This document shows positions 8,101 to 18,381 of a DNA stretch of 64,000 nucleotides, in pieces. Positions within the stretch are counted from its first letter, which is position 1. Each line of letters opens with the position of its first letter. The position numbers and the translations under genes were made by a program. Source of the stretch: Bradyrhizobium sp. LTSP849. GTDB taxonomy: Bacteria > Pseudomonadota > Alphaproteobacteria > Rhizobiales > Xanthobacteraceae. The notes beneath the pieces were generated by a model. The model had not been told where the DNA came from. It saw nothing but the letters and a program-made list of their open reading frames with translations, and did no database searches. Where the stretch lies: contig NZ_JYMR01000002.1 in NCBI RefSeq assembly GCF_000938255.1, forward strand, positions 62,001 to 126,000, given 5' to 3'.

Positions 8101-8964
8101 ATGCAGGCTCTCTATGCACAGCTACTGGTGGGACTGATCAACGGCTCGTTCTACGCGCTGCTCAGTCTCGGGCTTGCCGTGATCTTCGGCATGCTCAACA
8201 TCATCAATTTCGCCCATGGCGCGCTCTACATGATGGGCGCGTTCTGCGCTTATTTCCTGCTGAACCTCGTCGGTCTCAACTATTGGTGGGCGCTGCTGAT
8301 CGCGCCGATCCTGGTCGGCATTTTCGGCATGATCCTGGAGCGGACCATGCTGCAATGGCTGACCGGGCTCGATCACCTTTACGGACTGCTGCTGACCTTC
8401 GGCATCGCGCTGATCGTGCAAGGCGTCTTCCAGAACTATTTTGGCTCGTCCGGCCTGCCTTACGCCATTCCGGATCAGCTCAAGGGCGGCATCAATCTCG
8501 GCTTCATGTTCCTGCCGATCTATCGCGCCTGGGTCGTCATCTTCTCGCTGGTCATCTGCGTCGCCACCTGGTTCTTGATCGAGAAAACACGGCTCGGTGC
8601 CTATTTGCGCGCCGCCACTGAAAATCCGACGCTGGTGCGCGCCTTCGGCGTCAACGTGCCGCGGATGATCACGCTGACTTACGGCCTCGGCGTCGGCCTT
8701 GCGGCGCTCGCCGGCGTGCTCTCGGCGCCGATCAACCAGGTGCGGCCACTGATGGGCGCGGACCTCATCATCGTCGTGTTCGCGGTGGTGGTGATCGGCG
8801 GCATGGGCTCGATCATGGGATCGATCATCACGGGCTTTGCGCTCGGCGTGATCGAGGGCCTGACCAAGTATTTTTATCCCGAGGCCTCCAACACCGTCGT
8901 GTTCGTGCTGATGGTGCTGGTGCTCTTGGTGAAGCCAACGGGATTGACGGGAAGGGCCGCCTGA
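8101..8964 (+). CDS. Branched-chain amino acid-type ABC permease (LivH-like)
   Basis: A 287-residue integral membrane protein with about eight hydrophobic segments. LivH hallmarks are visible: LLVGLINGSFYALLSLGLAV at the N-terminus, IINFAHGALYMMGAF, the cytoplasmic R-A-A-x-E-N-P coupling motif (YLRAATENPTLVRAFGVN) and GGMGSIMGSIITGF near the C-terminus. It lies 70 bases after the binding-protein gene and one base before the second permease gene, with which it should form the transmembrane heterodimer. Confidence 0.93.
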   Translation: MQALYAQLLVGLINGSFYALLSLGLAVIFGMLNIINFAHGALYMMGAFCAYFLLNLVGLNYWWALLIAPILVGIFGMILERTMLQWLTGLDHLYGLLLTFGIALIVQGVFQNYFGSSGLPYAIPDQLKGGINLGFMFLPIYRAWVVIFSLVICVATWFLIEKTRLGAYLRAATENPTLVRAFGVNVPRMITLTYGLGVGLAALAGVLSAPINQVRPLMGADLIIVVFAVVVIGGMGSIMGSIITGFALGVIEGLTKYFYPEASNTVVFVLMVLVLLVKPTGLTGRAA

Positions 8965-8965
8965 T

Positions 8966-9934
8966 ATGACAGCCTTGACGGACGACACGCTTCCGGTGAC
9001 CCCGCGCGCGATGCGCGACGAGATGATCGTATTCGTGGTGATGGCGCTGCTGCTGGCCTCGGTGCCGTTCAGCGGCATCTATCCGTTCTTCGTGATGCAG
9101 GCGCTGTGCTTCGCGCTGCTCGCCTGCGCCTTCAACCTGCTGATCGGTTATGGCGGCCTGCTGTCGTTCGGTCACGCGATGTTCCTGGGCACGGCAGGCT
9201 ATTGCAGCGCGCATGCGCTGAAAGTGTGGGCGCTGCCGCCAGAGCTCGGCATCCTCGTCGGTGTCGCCGGCGCCTTCGTGCTTTCGATCGTGACCGGTTA
9301 CATCTCGATCCGCCGCCAGGGCATCTATTTCTCGATGATCACGCTGGCGCTGTCGCAGTTGCTCTACTTCCTCTATTTGCAGACCCCGTTCACCCACGGC
9401 GAGGACGGCATCCAGGGCATTCCGCAGGGGCACTTGTTCGGCGTGTTCGATCTGTCCAAGCCGACCGTGCTCTATTACGTCGTGCTGGTCGGCTTCCTCG
9501 CCGGCTTCCTGCTGATCTACCGCATCATCAATTCGCCGTTCGGCGAGGTGCTGAAGGCGATCCGCGAGAACGAGCCGCGCGCGATCTCGCTGGGTTATCG
9601 GACCGACCAGTACAAGTTCCTGGCTTTCGTCCTCTCGGGCACGCTGGCCGGCTTGGCCGGGTCGCTGAAGGTGTTCGTGGCGCAGAATGCCTCGCTCACC
9701 GACGTGCACTGGTCGATGTCGGGCGAGGTCGTGCTGATGACGCTGGTTGGCGGCCTCGGCACCATCTTCGGGCCTGTGGTCGGTGCTTTCGCGATCATCG
9801 CCATGCAGCAATATCTGGCGGGATTCGGCCAGTGGGTGACGGTGATCCAGGGCTCGATCTTTGTGATTTGCGTGCTCACCTTCCGCCGCGGCGTCGTCGG
9901 CGAAATCGCGCATTACTTCCGGCGTTCACTCTAA
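8966..9934 (+). CDS. Branched-chain amino acid-type ABC permease (LivM-like)
   Basis: A 322-residue polytopic membrane protein. It carries the LivM signatures GYGGLLSFGHAMFLGTAGY, ISIRRQGIYFSMITLALSQ, the coupling motif VLKAIRENEPRAISLGY and MTLVGGLGTIFGPVVGA. It starts one base after the LivH-like stop. The operon ends here; about 155 bases without a recognised gene separate it from the phosphate genes. Confidence 0.93.
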   Translation: MTALTDDTLPVTPRAMRDEMIVFVVMALLLASVPFSGIYPFFVMQALCFALLACAFNLLIGYGGLLSFGHAMFLGTAGYCSAHALKVWALPPELGILVGVAGAFVLSIVTGYISIRRQGIYFSMITLALSQLLYFLYLQTPFTHGEDGIQGIPQGHLFGVFDLSKPTVLYYVVLVGFLAGFLLIYRIINSPFGEVLKAIRENEPRAISLGYRTDQYKFLAFVLSGTLAGLAGSLKVFVAQNASLTDVHWSMSGEVVLMTLVGGLGTIFGPVVGAFAIIAMQQYLAGFGQWVTVIQGSIFVICVLTFRRGVVGEIAHYFRRSL

Positions 9935-10090
9935 GGCTTTGATATCACGTGGATTTACCTTCTTGTTGAAAGCGGTGGATGATCCGCCTCCGCGGGCGTG
10001 AGGTGACACGCACGCAGATTGAAAATGGTCTATGACAGTTTCGTGACGGCCTGTTCGGGCCGGGCCATTTCCAACCGGTAGCCTATCCCC

Positions 10091-10735
10091 ATGATGCGAT
10101 GGTTTCGCGCTTTCCTGCCCAAGGAAGAACGGTTCTTCGACCTGTTCGACCGCCACGCCCAGACCGTGATCCAGGGCTCCATCGCGCTCCAGGGCATGCT
10201 GAACGGGGGCGAGGAGACGCCGGTCTATTGCCAGCGCGTCAACCAGTTCGAGAACGACGCCGACAACATCACCCGCGAGGTGCTGACCGCGGTACGCCGC
10301 ACCTTCATCACGCCGTTCGACCGCCTCGACATCAAAAACCTGATCACCTCGATGGACGACGCCATCGATCAGATGCAGCAGACGGCGAAGGCCGTGATGC
10401 TGTTCGAGGTCCGCACTTTCGAGCCGCCGATGCGAGAGATCGGCGCTCTGCTGATCGAATGCGCCAATCTGGTCGGCCGTGCACTGCCGCTGATGCAGGA
10501 GATCGGCAAGAACGTGGCCATGCTGACCGCGATCACGGAGGAGCTGACCAAGCTGGAGGGCCGCGTCGACGACCTCCATGACATCGGCCTGAAGGAGCTG
10601 TTCCTCAAACATCGCGATGGCAATTCGATGAACTTCATCGTGGGGGCCGAGATCTACGACCACCTCGAAAAGGTCGCCGATCGCTTCGATGACGTGGCGA
10701 ACGAGATCAACAGCATCGTCATTGAACAAGTCTAG
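10091..10735 (+). CDS. PhoU-like DUF47/TIGR00153 protein (Pit accessory protein)
   Basis: A 214-residue all-helical protein with the PhoU-like repeats of the DUF47 family: FFDLFDRHAQTVIQGS, ENDADNITREV and a C-terminal YDHLEKVADRFDDVANEI, carrying the E/D-x-x-x-D metal-binding spacing. Genes of this family sit beside low-affinity phosphate transporters and modulate them. The pit gene follows 72 bases downstream, and the stop codon TAG belongs to a palindromic repeat that separates the pair. Confidence 0.88.
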   Translation: MMRWFRAFLPKEERFFDLFDRHAQTVIQGSIALQGMLNGGEETPVYCQRVNQFENDADNITREVLTAVRRTFITPFDRLDIKNLITSMDDAIDQMQQTAKAVMLFEVRTFEPPMREIGALLIECANLVGRALPLMQEIGKNVAMLTAITEELTKLEGRVDDLHDIGLKELFLKHRDGNSMNFIVGAEIYDHLEKVADRFDDVANEINSIVIEQV

Positions 10736-10783
10736 CGCATGATCCGGAAAAGTGTGCAGCGGTTTTCCGTTCAGATCATGCGC
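10733..10783. repeat. Palindromic GCATGATC repeat between the PhoU-like gene and pit
   Basis: A 10-bp outer stem (GCGCATGATC at 10735-10744 with GATCATGCGC at 10774-10783) and an inner 7-bp stem (CGGAAAA with TTTTCCG) form a near-continuous hairpin. From memory it matches a repeat widespread in Rhizobiales genomes. It starts at the stop codon of the upstream gene. In this position it could modulate the level of pit message. Confidence 0.7.
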
Positions 10784-10807
10784 AAACTTTAAGGCAGGGG
10801 CCGCATT

Positions 10808-11815
10808 GTGGATGCTGCGTTGGGTCTTCCCGTCCTGGTCGGACTGATCGCCGTCGCGTTGCTGTTCGACTTCCTGAACGGCCTGCACGACGCCGCCAAT
10901 TCGATCGCGACCATCGTCTCGACCCGCGTGCTGCGGCCGCAATTCGCAGTGTTCTGGGCTGCGTTCTTCAACTTCGTCGCCTTCATGGTGTTCGGCCTGC
11001 ATGTCGCCCAGACCATCGGCACCGGCATCATCGATCCCGCGATCGTCGATGCCCAGGTGATCTTCGCGGCGCTGGTCGGTGCGATCGTCTGGAATATCGT
11101 CACCTGGGCGCTCGGCATCCCGTCATCCTCGTCCCACGCATTGATTGGCGGCCTGTTCGGTGCAGGCGTGGCCAAGGCCGGGCTCTCGGCGGCGGTCTGG
11201 AGCGGATTGTCCAAAACGGTGCTCGCAATCGTGCTGTCGCCACTCGTCGGCTTCTTGCTTGCGATGGTGCTGGTTGCGGTCGTCTCCTGGGCCTCGGTGC
11301 GATCGACGCCGTTTGCGGTCGATCGCGCCTTCCGCATCCTGCAATTTGCCTCCGCCTCGCTCTATTCACTTGGCCATGGCGGCAATGACGCGCAGAAGAC
11401 CATGGGCATCATCGCCGTGCTGCTCTATTCGCAGGGCCAACTTGGCGGCGAATTCTTCGTGCCGTTCTGGGTGGTGCTGTCGTGCCAGGCGGCGATGGCG
11501 ATGGGGACGCTGATGGGCGGCTGGCGCATCGTGCGCACCATGGGATTGCGCATTACAAAACTGACGCCGATGCAGGGCTTTTGCGCTGAAACCGGTGGCG
11601 CCGCGACCCTGTTCATCGCGACCTTCCTCGGGGTTCCCGTCTCGACCACCCACACCATCACCGGCGCCATCGTCGGCGTCGGCGCCGCGCGCCGCCTCTC
11701 GGCGGTGCGTTGGAATGTCGCGAGCTCGATCGTCTATGCCTGGGTGATCACGATGCCGGCCTCGGCGATCGTTGCGGCGCTGACCTGGTGGGCGGTCAAG
11801 ATTTTCCTCAAGTAA
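10808..11815 (+). CDS. pit: Inorganic phosphate transporter, PiT family
   Basis: A 335-residue membrane protein with a GTG start and AGGCAGGGG just ahead. The two inverted PiT repeats are clear: [21 protein letters not shown] near residue 20 and [16 protein letters not shown] near residue 195, with [14 protein letters not shown] and [16 protein letters not shown] as the paired S-S-x-x-H/T-H-x-I-x-G motifs. PiT proteins carry metal-phosphate in symport with protons. It pairs with the PhoU-like gene upstream and overlaps the convergent sugE gene by eight bases. Confidence 0.94.
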   Translation: MDAALGLPVLVGLIAVALLFDFLNGLHDAANSIATIVSTRVLRPQFAVFWAAFFNFVAFMVFGLHVAQTIGTGIIDPAIVDAQVIFAALVGAIVWNIVTWALGIPSSSSHALIGGLFGAGVAKAGLSAAVWSGLSKTVLAIVLSPLVGFLLAMVLVAVVSWASVRSTPFAVDRAFRILQFASASLYSLGHGGNDAQKTMGIIAVLLYSQGQLGGEFFVPFWVVLSCQAAMAMGTLMGGWRIVRTMGLRITKLTPMQGFCAETGGAATLFIATFLGVPVSTTHTITGAIVGVGAARRLSAVRWNVASSIVYAWVITMPASAIVAALTWWAVKIFLK

Positions 11816-12122
11816 CGAGCTTCAGCCCGGCAATGCCGGCGACGATCAGTCCGATGCTGGCCAGGCGAAACGCGGTAGCCGGTTCGCCGAACAGGATGAT
11901 GCCAAGCGCCGCGGTGCCGACCGCGCCGATGCCGGTCCAGACCGCATAAGCGGTTCCAATCGGAAGCGTCTTCAGGGCAACACCGAGCAGGATGACGCTG
12001 CCGGCCATGGCCGCGAGCGTGAGGATGGACGGAACGAGCCTGGTAAAGCCCTCGGTGTATTTCAGCCCGATCGCCCAAGCGATTTCCAAAAGACCGGCGA
12101 CGAACAGGATGCTCCAGGCCAC
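11808..12122 (-). CDS. sugE: SMR family guanidinium exporter (SugE/Gdx)
   Basis: A 104-residue four-helix protein of the small multidrug resistance family. The start is the GTG at 12122, six bases after GGAGG. The membrane-embedded glutamate (Glu13 in [16 protein letters not shown]) and the sequence [12 protein letters not shown] identify the SugE/Gdx branch, whose characterised members exchange guanidinium for protons, rather than the EmrE branch. It is preceded by a two-hairpin leader typical of guanidine-II riboswitches, which strongly supports the guanidinium assignment. It runs convergent with pit and divergent from prfC. Confidence 0.92.
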   Translation of the reverse strand: MAWSILFVAGLLEIAWAIGLKYTEGFTRLVPSILTLAAMAGSVILLGVALKTLPIGTAYAVWTGIGAVGTAALGIILFGEPATAFRLASIGLIVAGIAGLKLVT

Positions 12123-12193
12123 GACGACCCTCCGTGCAAGGCAGGGTCGTCCCCGCGGCTGATGTGCTGATGAGGGGGAAGGCCGTCCCTCCC
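12123..12193 (-). promoter_or_regulatory. Guanidine-II (mini-ykkC) riboswitch candidate ahead of sugE
   Basis: Reading the minus strand, hairpin 1 (12193-12176) has a 7-bp stem, GGGAGGG with CCTTCCC, closing an ACGG loop. Hairpin 2 (12156-12141) has a 6-bp stem, GCGGGG with CCCTGC, closing an ACGA loop. The linker is 19 bases. Two hairpins with ACGR loops are the definition of mini-ykkC, now called guanidine-II. The strand GACGACCCT (12151-12143) is also perfectly complementary to AGGGTCGTC (12131-12123), which overlaps the ribosome site GGAGG (12133-12129). This suggests ligand-controlled release of the ribosome site. Confidence 0.85.
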
Positions 12194-12279
12194 AACGCCG
12201 ATATGGGGCTGGCCGACGGGCTCCGCAATCACCAAATGAGGCTTGATCAGGCCCATTTTCCCTGCCAAACGCTGCCACC

Positions 12280-13899
<1,620 letters not shown>

Positions 13900-13979
13900 G
13901 GCGCGGCCCAGCCGCTTGAGCGCGAGCATGTGAACGCCCGCGGGCTTGACGGATTCTCTGGCGGTGCCACGTTCTGCTG

Positions 13980-14558
13980 ATGTGGCGCTACGTCCCTGTT
14001 CTTATCCTGCTGGCGATATCAACGGTTGCGGCCGACGCGCGGCACCGGCAGATCAATCCGATCCCGTTTTCGCACGAGCCGTGCAGCGTGCTCGACAGCC
14101 GGCCCTGCACGCCGTCCTTTTGTAGCGTGCTCCAGCACGGTCCCTGTATTCCCGAGATCGACTATCCCTACGGGGAGAATCTTCAGCTCACGATCGAGAG
14201 CGTGCCGCCTGAGGCCGATCGCGCCAAATACCAGAAGCCCGATCACGATCTCGATACGATCGGCGACCTCTTCGCCGAGCTGCGGACCTGCTGGTCGCCG
14301 CCATCAGACAATGGGCGAGCGGGCATGCAGATGTCGGTGCGCTTCAGCTTCAACAAGACCGGCGGCCTGGTCGGCCCACCGCGCCTGACCTTTGCGACCG
14401 CGGGCGTCCCGGCCGATACAAGAACGACCTATCTGAATGCGATCAATGCATCGTTGAATGCCTGCCTGCCGCTGAAATTCACCAGCGGTCTTGGTGGCGC
14501 CTTGGCCGGGCGGCCGATCGCGATCCGCTATGTCGATAATAGGGAACTTGGCAAGTAG
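13980..14558 (+). CDS. Secreted hypothetical protein with TonB C-terminal-like domain
   Basis: 192 residues with a signal peptide (MWRYVPVLILLAISTVAADA). Residues 25-60 hold four closely spaced cysteines (EPCSVLDSRPCTPSFCSVLQ, then GPC). The C-terminal 100 residues (DLFAELRTCWSPP, then MSVRFSFNKTGGLVGPPRLTF and a closing IAIRYV) resemble the TonB C-terminal fold seen in many alphaproteobacterial periplasmic proteins, where a conserved cysteine-tryptophan follows the first helix. Function unknown. It stands alone between prfC and the NnrU gene. Confidence 0.75.
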   Translation: MWRYVPVLILLAISTVAADARHRQINPIPFSHEPCSVLDSRPCTPSFCSVLQHGPCIPEIDYPYGENLQLTIESVPPEADRAKYQKPDHDLDTIGDLFAELRTCWSPPSDNGRAGMQMSVRFSFNKTGGLVGPPRLTFATAGVPADTRTTYLNAINASLNACLPLKFTSGLGGALAGRPIAIRYVDNRELGK

Positions 14559-14651
14559 TGCGCGACCCGATCTTCCTGAGCAGCGCCGTTGCGACCATCC
14601 GCCAATCAATGATACGCCATAAGCGGGGCGTTGGTTGAGGGGGAGGACGTC

Positions 14652-15236
14652 GTGGGTCTGCTGGTCATGATCCTGGGGCTGGTGCTGTTTTTCGCCGCCC
14701 ATGTTTTCACAACAAAACGCGAGGCGCGCGCGCAGGCGATCGCGAGGCTGGGCGAGGGGACTTATAAGATCCTCTATTCGCTGGTGTCTCTCGCAGGTCT
14801 GGCGCTGATCGTCTGGGGCTTTGCGCATTATCGCGCGACCGGCTGGATCGACGTCTGGTACCCGCCGAAGGCCATGAAGCACATCACGATCGCGCTGATG
14901 CTGCCTGCCGTCATCCTGGTGGTTGCGTCCTACTTGCGTGGCCGTATCTATGCGACGCTGAAGCATCCGATGCTGGCCGGGATCAAGCTGTGGGCGGCCG
15001 CGCATTTGTTGGCGAACGGCGATCTCGGATCCATCATCCTGTTCGGCTCGTTCCTGGGCTGGGGGGTGTATGACCGCATCTCGCTCAAACATCGCACAGA
15101 CGGCGGCGGGCCGCCGATCCCGGTGGGCGGCGTCACCAACGATTTGATCGCGGTTGCAGTCGGAATCGTTGCCTATCTGGCGCTGGCTTTCGCGTTCCAC
15201 CCAGTCGTGATTGGCGTTCCCGTCATGGGGAGCTAG
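14652..15236 (+). CDS. NnrU family membrane protein
   Basis: A 194-residue membrane protein. The GTG at 14652 is preceded by GGAGG at 14642-14646 and is preferred over the TTG at 14631. About six hydrophobic segments include the family motifs LLVMILGLVLFFAAHVF, KHPMLAGIKLWAAAHLLANGD and GSFLGWGVYDRISLK. NnrU was first described next to nitric oxide reductase genes and is related to 15-cis-zeta-carotene isomerase (Z-ISO); the biochemical role in bacteria is unclear. No denitrification genes are nearby. Confidence 0.88.
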   Translation: MGLLVMILGLVLFFAAHVFTTKREARAQAIARLGEGTYKILYSLVSLAGLALIVWGFAHYRATGWIDVWYPPKAMKHITIALMLPAVILVVASYLRGRIYATLKHPMLAGIKLWAAAHLLANGDLGSIILFGSFLGWGVYDRISLKHRTDGGGPPIPVGGVTNDLIAVAVGIVAYLALAFAFHPVVIGVPVMGS

Positions 15237-15314
15237 CCTCAGCCGATCAGCGCAAGACGGGGACCCGTGCCCATGCGCGGAAGGTGACAAAAGCAACAAG
15301 CCGAGGGCCCTCCG

Positions 15315-16901
15315 ATGGACTGGTCGCAATCTCAGATTCCGCCGATGCGGCTCGAGGCGCGCTTTGGCGATCGGGTGGTGCCGGCCTTCGGCGACCGGCC
15401 CGCGAACATCTGGGCCATGATCGCGGACGCCTGCGCGCGCAATGGCAATGGCGAAGCGCTGATCTGCGGCAATGTCCGGCTAAGCTGGCGGCAGGCGGTG
15501 GACCAGGCTACGCGGATTGCATCGGGTTTTCGCAAGCTGGGGCTGCGACGCGGTGACCGCGTTGCCATCCTGCTCGGTAACCGCATCGAATTTCCGCTGC
15601 TGTTGTTTGCCGCGGCGCATGAGGGGCTTGTCACCGTCCTGCTCAGCACGCGCCAGCAGAAGCCGGAGATCGCCTATGTCCTCACCGATTGCGGCGCCAA
15701 AATTCTGATCCACGAAGCGGCGCTCGCAGGACGGTTGCCCGATGCGCGGGACATCCCGGACGTGATCCACCGGATTCCTGTCGATGACGATGCGGCTCTG
15801 TCGCGCTTTGCGGTGCTCGCGGACAACGCGCCGCCACCGGCACCGGTCGAGACGAGCGAAGAGGACACCGCGATGATCCTCTACACCTCGGGCACGACCG
15901 GCAAACCGAAGGGCGCGATGCTGGCCCATTGCAACATCGTCCATTCCTCGATGGTGTTCGTGTCCTGCCTGCAATTGACGGCGGCCGACCGTTCGATCGC
16001 TGCCGTGCCGCTCGGCCACGTCACTGGCGTGGTCGCCAACATCACGACGATGATCCGCTGCGGCGGCGCGCTGATCATCATGCCGGAGTTCAAGGCCGCC
16101 GACTATCTCAAGCTCGCCGCGCGCGAGCGCGTCACCTACACGGTGATGGTGCCGGCGATGTACAATCTCTGCCTGCTCCAGCCGGACTTCGACAGCTATG
16201 ATCTGTCGAGCTGGCGCATCGGCGGCTTCGGTGGTGCGCCGATGCCGGTCGCGACCATCGAGAAGCTCGAGGCGACGATTCCCGGCTTGAAGCTTGCGAA
16301 CTGCTACGGCTCGACCGAGACGACATCGCCGTCAACGATCATGCCGGGTGAGCTGACGGCGAGCCATATCGACAGCGTCGGCCTGCCGTGTCCCGGCGCG
16401 CGGATCATCGCGATGGGAACGGACGGGCGCGAGCTGCCGCATGGCGAGATCGGCGAGCTCTGGATCCAGAGCGCCTCCGTCATCAAGGGCTACTGGAACA
16501 ACCCGAAGGCCACGGCCGAAAGTTTCACCAGCGGCTTCTGGCATTCCGGCGATCTCGGCTCGGTCGATGCTGACGGTTTTGTTCGCGTGTTCGACCGGCA
16601 GAAGGACATGATCAACCGCGGTGGTCTGAAGATCTATTCCGCCGAGGTCGAATCCGTGCTCGCCGGCCATCCCGCCGTGGTCGAGAGCGCGATCATTGCC
16701 AAGCCATGCCCGGTGCTGGGCGAGCGCGTCCACGCCGTGGTGGTGACGCGCATGCAGGCCGGGAGCGACGATCTGCGGGCCTGGTGCGCCGAACGGTTGT
16801 CCGATTACAAGGTGCCGGAGACGATGACGATCACGGCCGACCCGCTGCCACGTAACGCCAATGGCAAGGTGCTGAAGCGGCAGTTGCGGGAGCTCTGGTA
16901 G
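15315..16901 (+). CDS. AMP-binding acyl-CoA synthetase family protein
   Basis: A 528-residue member of the adenylate-forming superfamily. It has the P-loop ILYTSGTTGKPKGAMLAH at about residue 192, YGSTETTSPST (A5), SGDLGSVDADGFVRVFDRQKD (A7-A8), and the C-terminal LPRNANGKVLKR carrying the catalytic lysine. The protein activates a carboxylic acid as acyl-AMP and transfers it to CoA. The sequence alone does not say which acid; neighbours give no pathway. Cytoplasmic. Confidence 0.9.
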   Translation: MDWSQSQIPPMRLEARFGDRVVPAFGDRPANIWAMIADACARNGNGEALICGNVRLSWRQAVDQATRIASGFRKLGLRRGDRVAILLGNRIEFPLLLFAAAHEGLVTVLLSTRQQKPEIAYVLTDCGAKILIHEAALAGRLPDARDIPDVIHRIPVDDDAALSRFAVLADNAPPPAPVETSEEDTAMILYTSGTTGKPKGAMLAHCNIVHSSMVFVSCLQLTAADRSIAAVPLGHVTGVVANITTMIRCGGALIIMPEFKAADYLKLAARERVTYTVMVPAMYNLCLLQPDFDSYDLSSWRIGGFGGAPMPVATIEKLEATIPGLKLANCYGSTETTSPSTIMPGELTASHIDSVGLPCPGARIIAMGTDGRELPHGEIGELWIQSASVIKGYWNNPKATAESFTSGFWHSGDLGSVDADGFVRVFDRQKDMINRGGLKIYSAEVESVLAGHPAVVESAIIAKPCPVLGERVHAVVVTRMQAGSDDLRAWCAERLSDYKVPETMTITADPLPRNANGKVLKRQLRELW

Positions 16902-17080
16902 GGACCTGAGCGGGGACGAGCCTCACCCCGGGCTATCCCGGACCGAGCGTTAACGCCTTGATCGGGCTTGCTTTGCCTTGCCTCCGCCATATCGATAGGT
17001 TATCGCCGCCGCACGTGGGGACGGGTTTTAGACGCGCACAATCTGGCGCGCGCTGCCGGCTGGGCATGGGATTAGCTTAA

Positions 17081-17734
17081 GTGTCTGAATTATTTGACGA
17101 AGTCGACGAGGAAGTACGTCGCGAACAGCTCAAGAAGCTGTGGGACAAATATTCGATCTACTTCATCGCCCTGATGGTGCTGGTCGTGGCGGCCGTCGGC
17201 GGCTGGCGCGGCTACCAGTACCTGGAGGCCAAGAAGGCGGCCGAGGCCGGCGCTGCCTTCGAGAAGGCCGTCGAGCTGTCGGAACAGGACAAGCACACCG
17301 AGGCCGAGGCGGCCTTTACCGATCTCGCCGCCAAGGCCCCCTCGGGCTACCGCACGCTGGCGCGGCTGCGCGCTGCGGCCGAGGCGGCGGCCCGCGACCC
17401 CAAGGCTGCAGCCAAGATCTACGACGACATCGCCGCTGATCGCGGCGTCGGCGGCGAGTGGCAGGATCTCGCAAAAATCCGTGCGGCTGGCTTGCTGCTC
17501 GACAGCGCTGGCTATGCCGACATGCAGCAGCGATTAGAGGCGTCCGCCACGCCCAAGTCGACCTACCGCCACAGCGCCCGCGAGATGCTGGCGCTGTCGG
17601 CCTGGCGCAACAACGACATGACCGCGGCCCGCAAATGGCTCGACGCGATCGCCGAGGACGGCGAAACGCCGCCGGGGCTGCGCTCGCGCGCTGAGGCGCT
17701 ACAGGCCTTGCTGCCGCCCGTCGCCAAAAGCTGA
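17081..17734 (+). CDS. Membrane-anchored TPR protein (YfgM-like)
   Basis: 217 residues from a GTG start. The N-terminus is cytoplasmic and acidic (SELFDEVDEEVRREQLKKLW), followed by one membrane helix (YFIALMVLVVAAVGGWRGYQ) and a periplasmic region of TPR-like repeats (AAFEKAVELSEQDKHTEAEA). This matches YfgM/TPR_21 proteins, which join the SecYEG translocon and periplasmic chaperones in E. coli. As in E. coli (yfgM-bamB-der), it heads a cluster ending in der, but the middle gene differs. Confidence 0.85.
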   Translation: MSELFDEVDEEVRREQLKKLWDKYSIYFIALMVLVVAAVGGWRGYQYLEAKKAAEAGAAFEKAVELSEQDKHTEAEAAFTDLAAKAPSGYRTLARLRAAAEAAARDPKAAAKIYDDIAADRGVGGEWQDLAKIRAAGLLLDSAGYADMQQRLEASATPKSTYRHSAREMLALSAWRNNDMTAARKWLDAIAEDGETPPGLRSRAEALQALLPPVAKS

Positions 17735-17764
17735 CGGTCCCGAGAGCTGAGACGAGATACTGAT

Positions 17765-18331
17765 ATGCGCCGCACGACCCGCTTGATCGCAGCCGCCGTC
17801 CTGATCGCCTTCACCGGCGTCCTGGGCGGCTGCTCCAGCTTCGATCCGAGCGACATGCTCGATTGGCTCGACACCAAGAAGAAGCTGCCGGGCGACCGCA
17901 AGCCGGTCTTCCCCGAGGGCGTGCCGGGCCTCGAGCAGGGCGTGCCGAAAGACATGTACAAGGGCGCCCAGCAACAACAGCCGGATCCGAATGCGCCTGC
18001 CGTTGCAGCGCTGCCCGTCGAGCCGCCGCCCGCTGAAGCGGCGAAACCGTCGAAATCCGCCAGGGCGAAGAAGACCAGGCAGCCGGCCGCGACCGCAGCC
18101 GCACCGGCTGAAGCGCCGGCCGGCGAGGTCGATGGCGAGACCCAGCCCGAGGCGGCGCCAGCGCCGGCGGCACCGCCGCCAAAGCAGAAGATCGTCCGCA
18201 AGCGCACCACTGCGCCGCCGCCGGACCAGCAACCCGTACAGCAGCCGGCGCAATCGGCGCAGACCACCCAGCAACAGCAGTCGCAGGGGGCCTTCCCGGC
18301 ACCGATGCCCAGCGGCAGTTTCTCCCGCTGA
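17765..18331 (+). CDS. Short Pro/Ala-rich putative lipoprotein in the bamB position
   Basis: 188 residues. It has a signal peptide ending in a lipobox-like LGGC (Cys23), then a short conserved-looking stretch (DTKKKLPGDRKPVFPEGVPG) and a long low-complexity tail rich in Ala, Pro, Gln and Lys (residues 60-188). The segment after the cysteine resembles the KKxLPGxR start of alphaproteobacterial BamB proteins, but no beta-propeller repeats follow. It lies between a YfgM-like gene and der, where bamB sits in E. coli. Function unknown. Confidence 0.72.
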   Translation: MRRTTRLIAAAVLIAFTGVLGGCSSFDPSDMLDWLDTKKKLPGDRKPVFPEGVPGLEQGVPKDMYKGAQQQQPDPNAPAVAALPVEPPPAEAAKPSKSARAKKTRQPAATAAAPAEAPAGEVDGETQPEAAPAPAAPPPKQKIVRKRTTAPPPDQQPVQQPAQSAQTTQQQQSQGAFPAPMPSGSFSR

Positions 18332-18381
18332 TATTTTTCACTGAATTGACAGGCGCCACCTCCGCGGCGCACGAATGACCA

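Noticed and set aside
14652..15236. Part of a denitrification locus because of NnrU
   Set aside because: No nor, nir or nos gene is within the window; NnrU homologs occur widely outside such loci.
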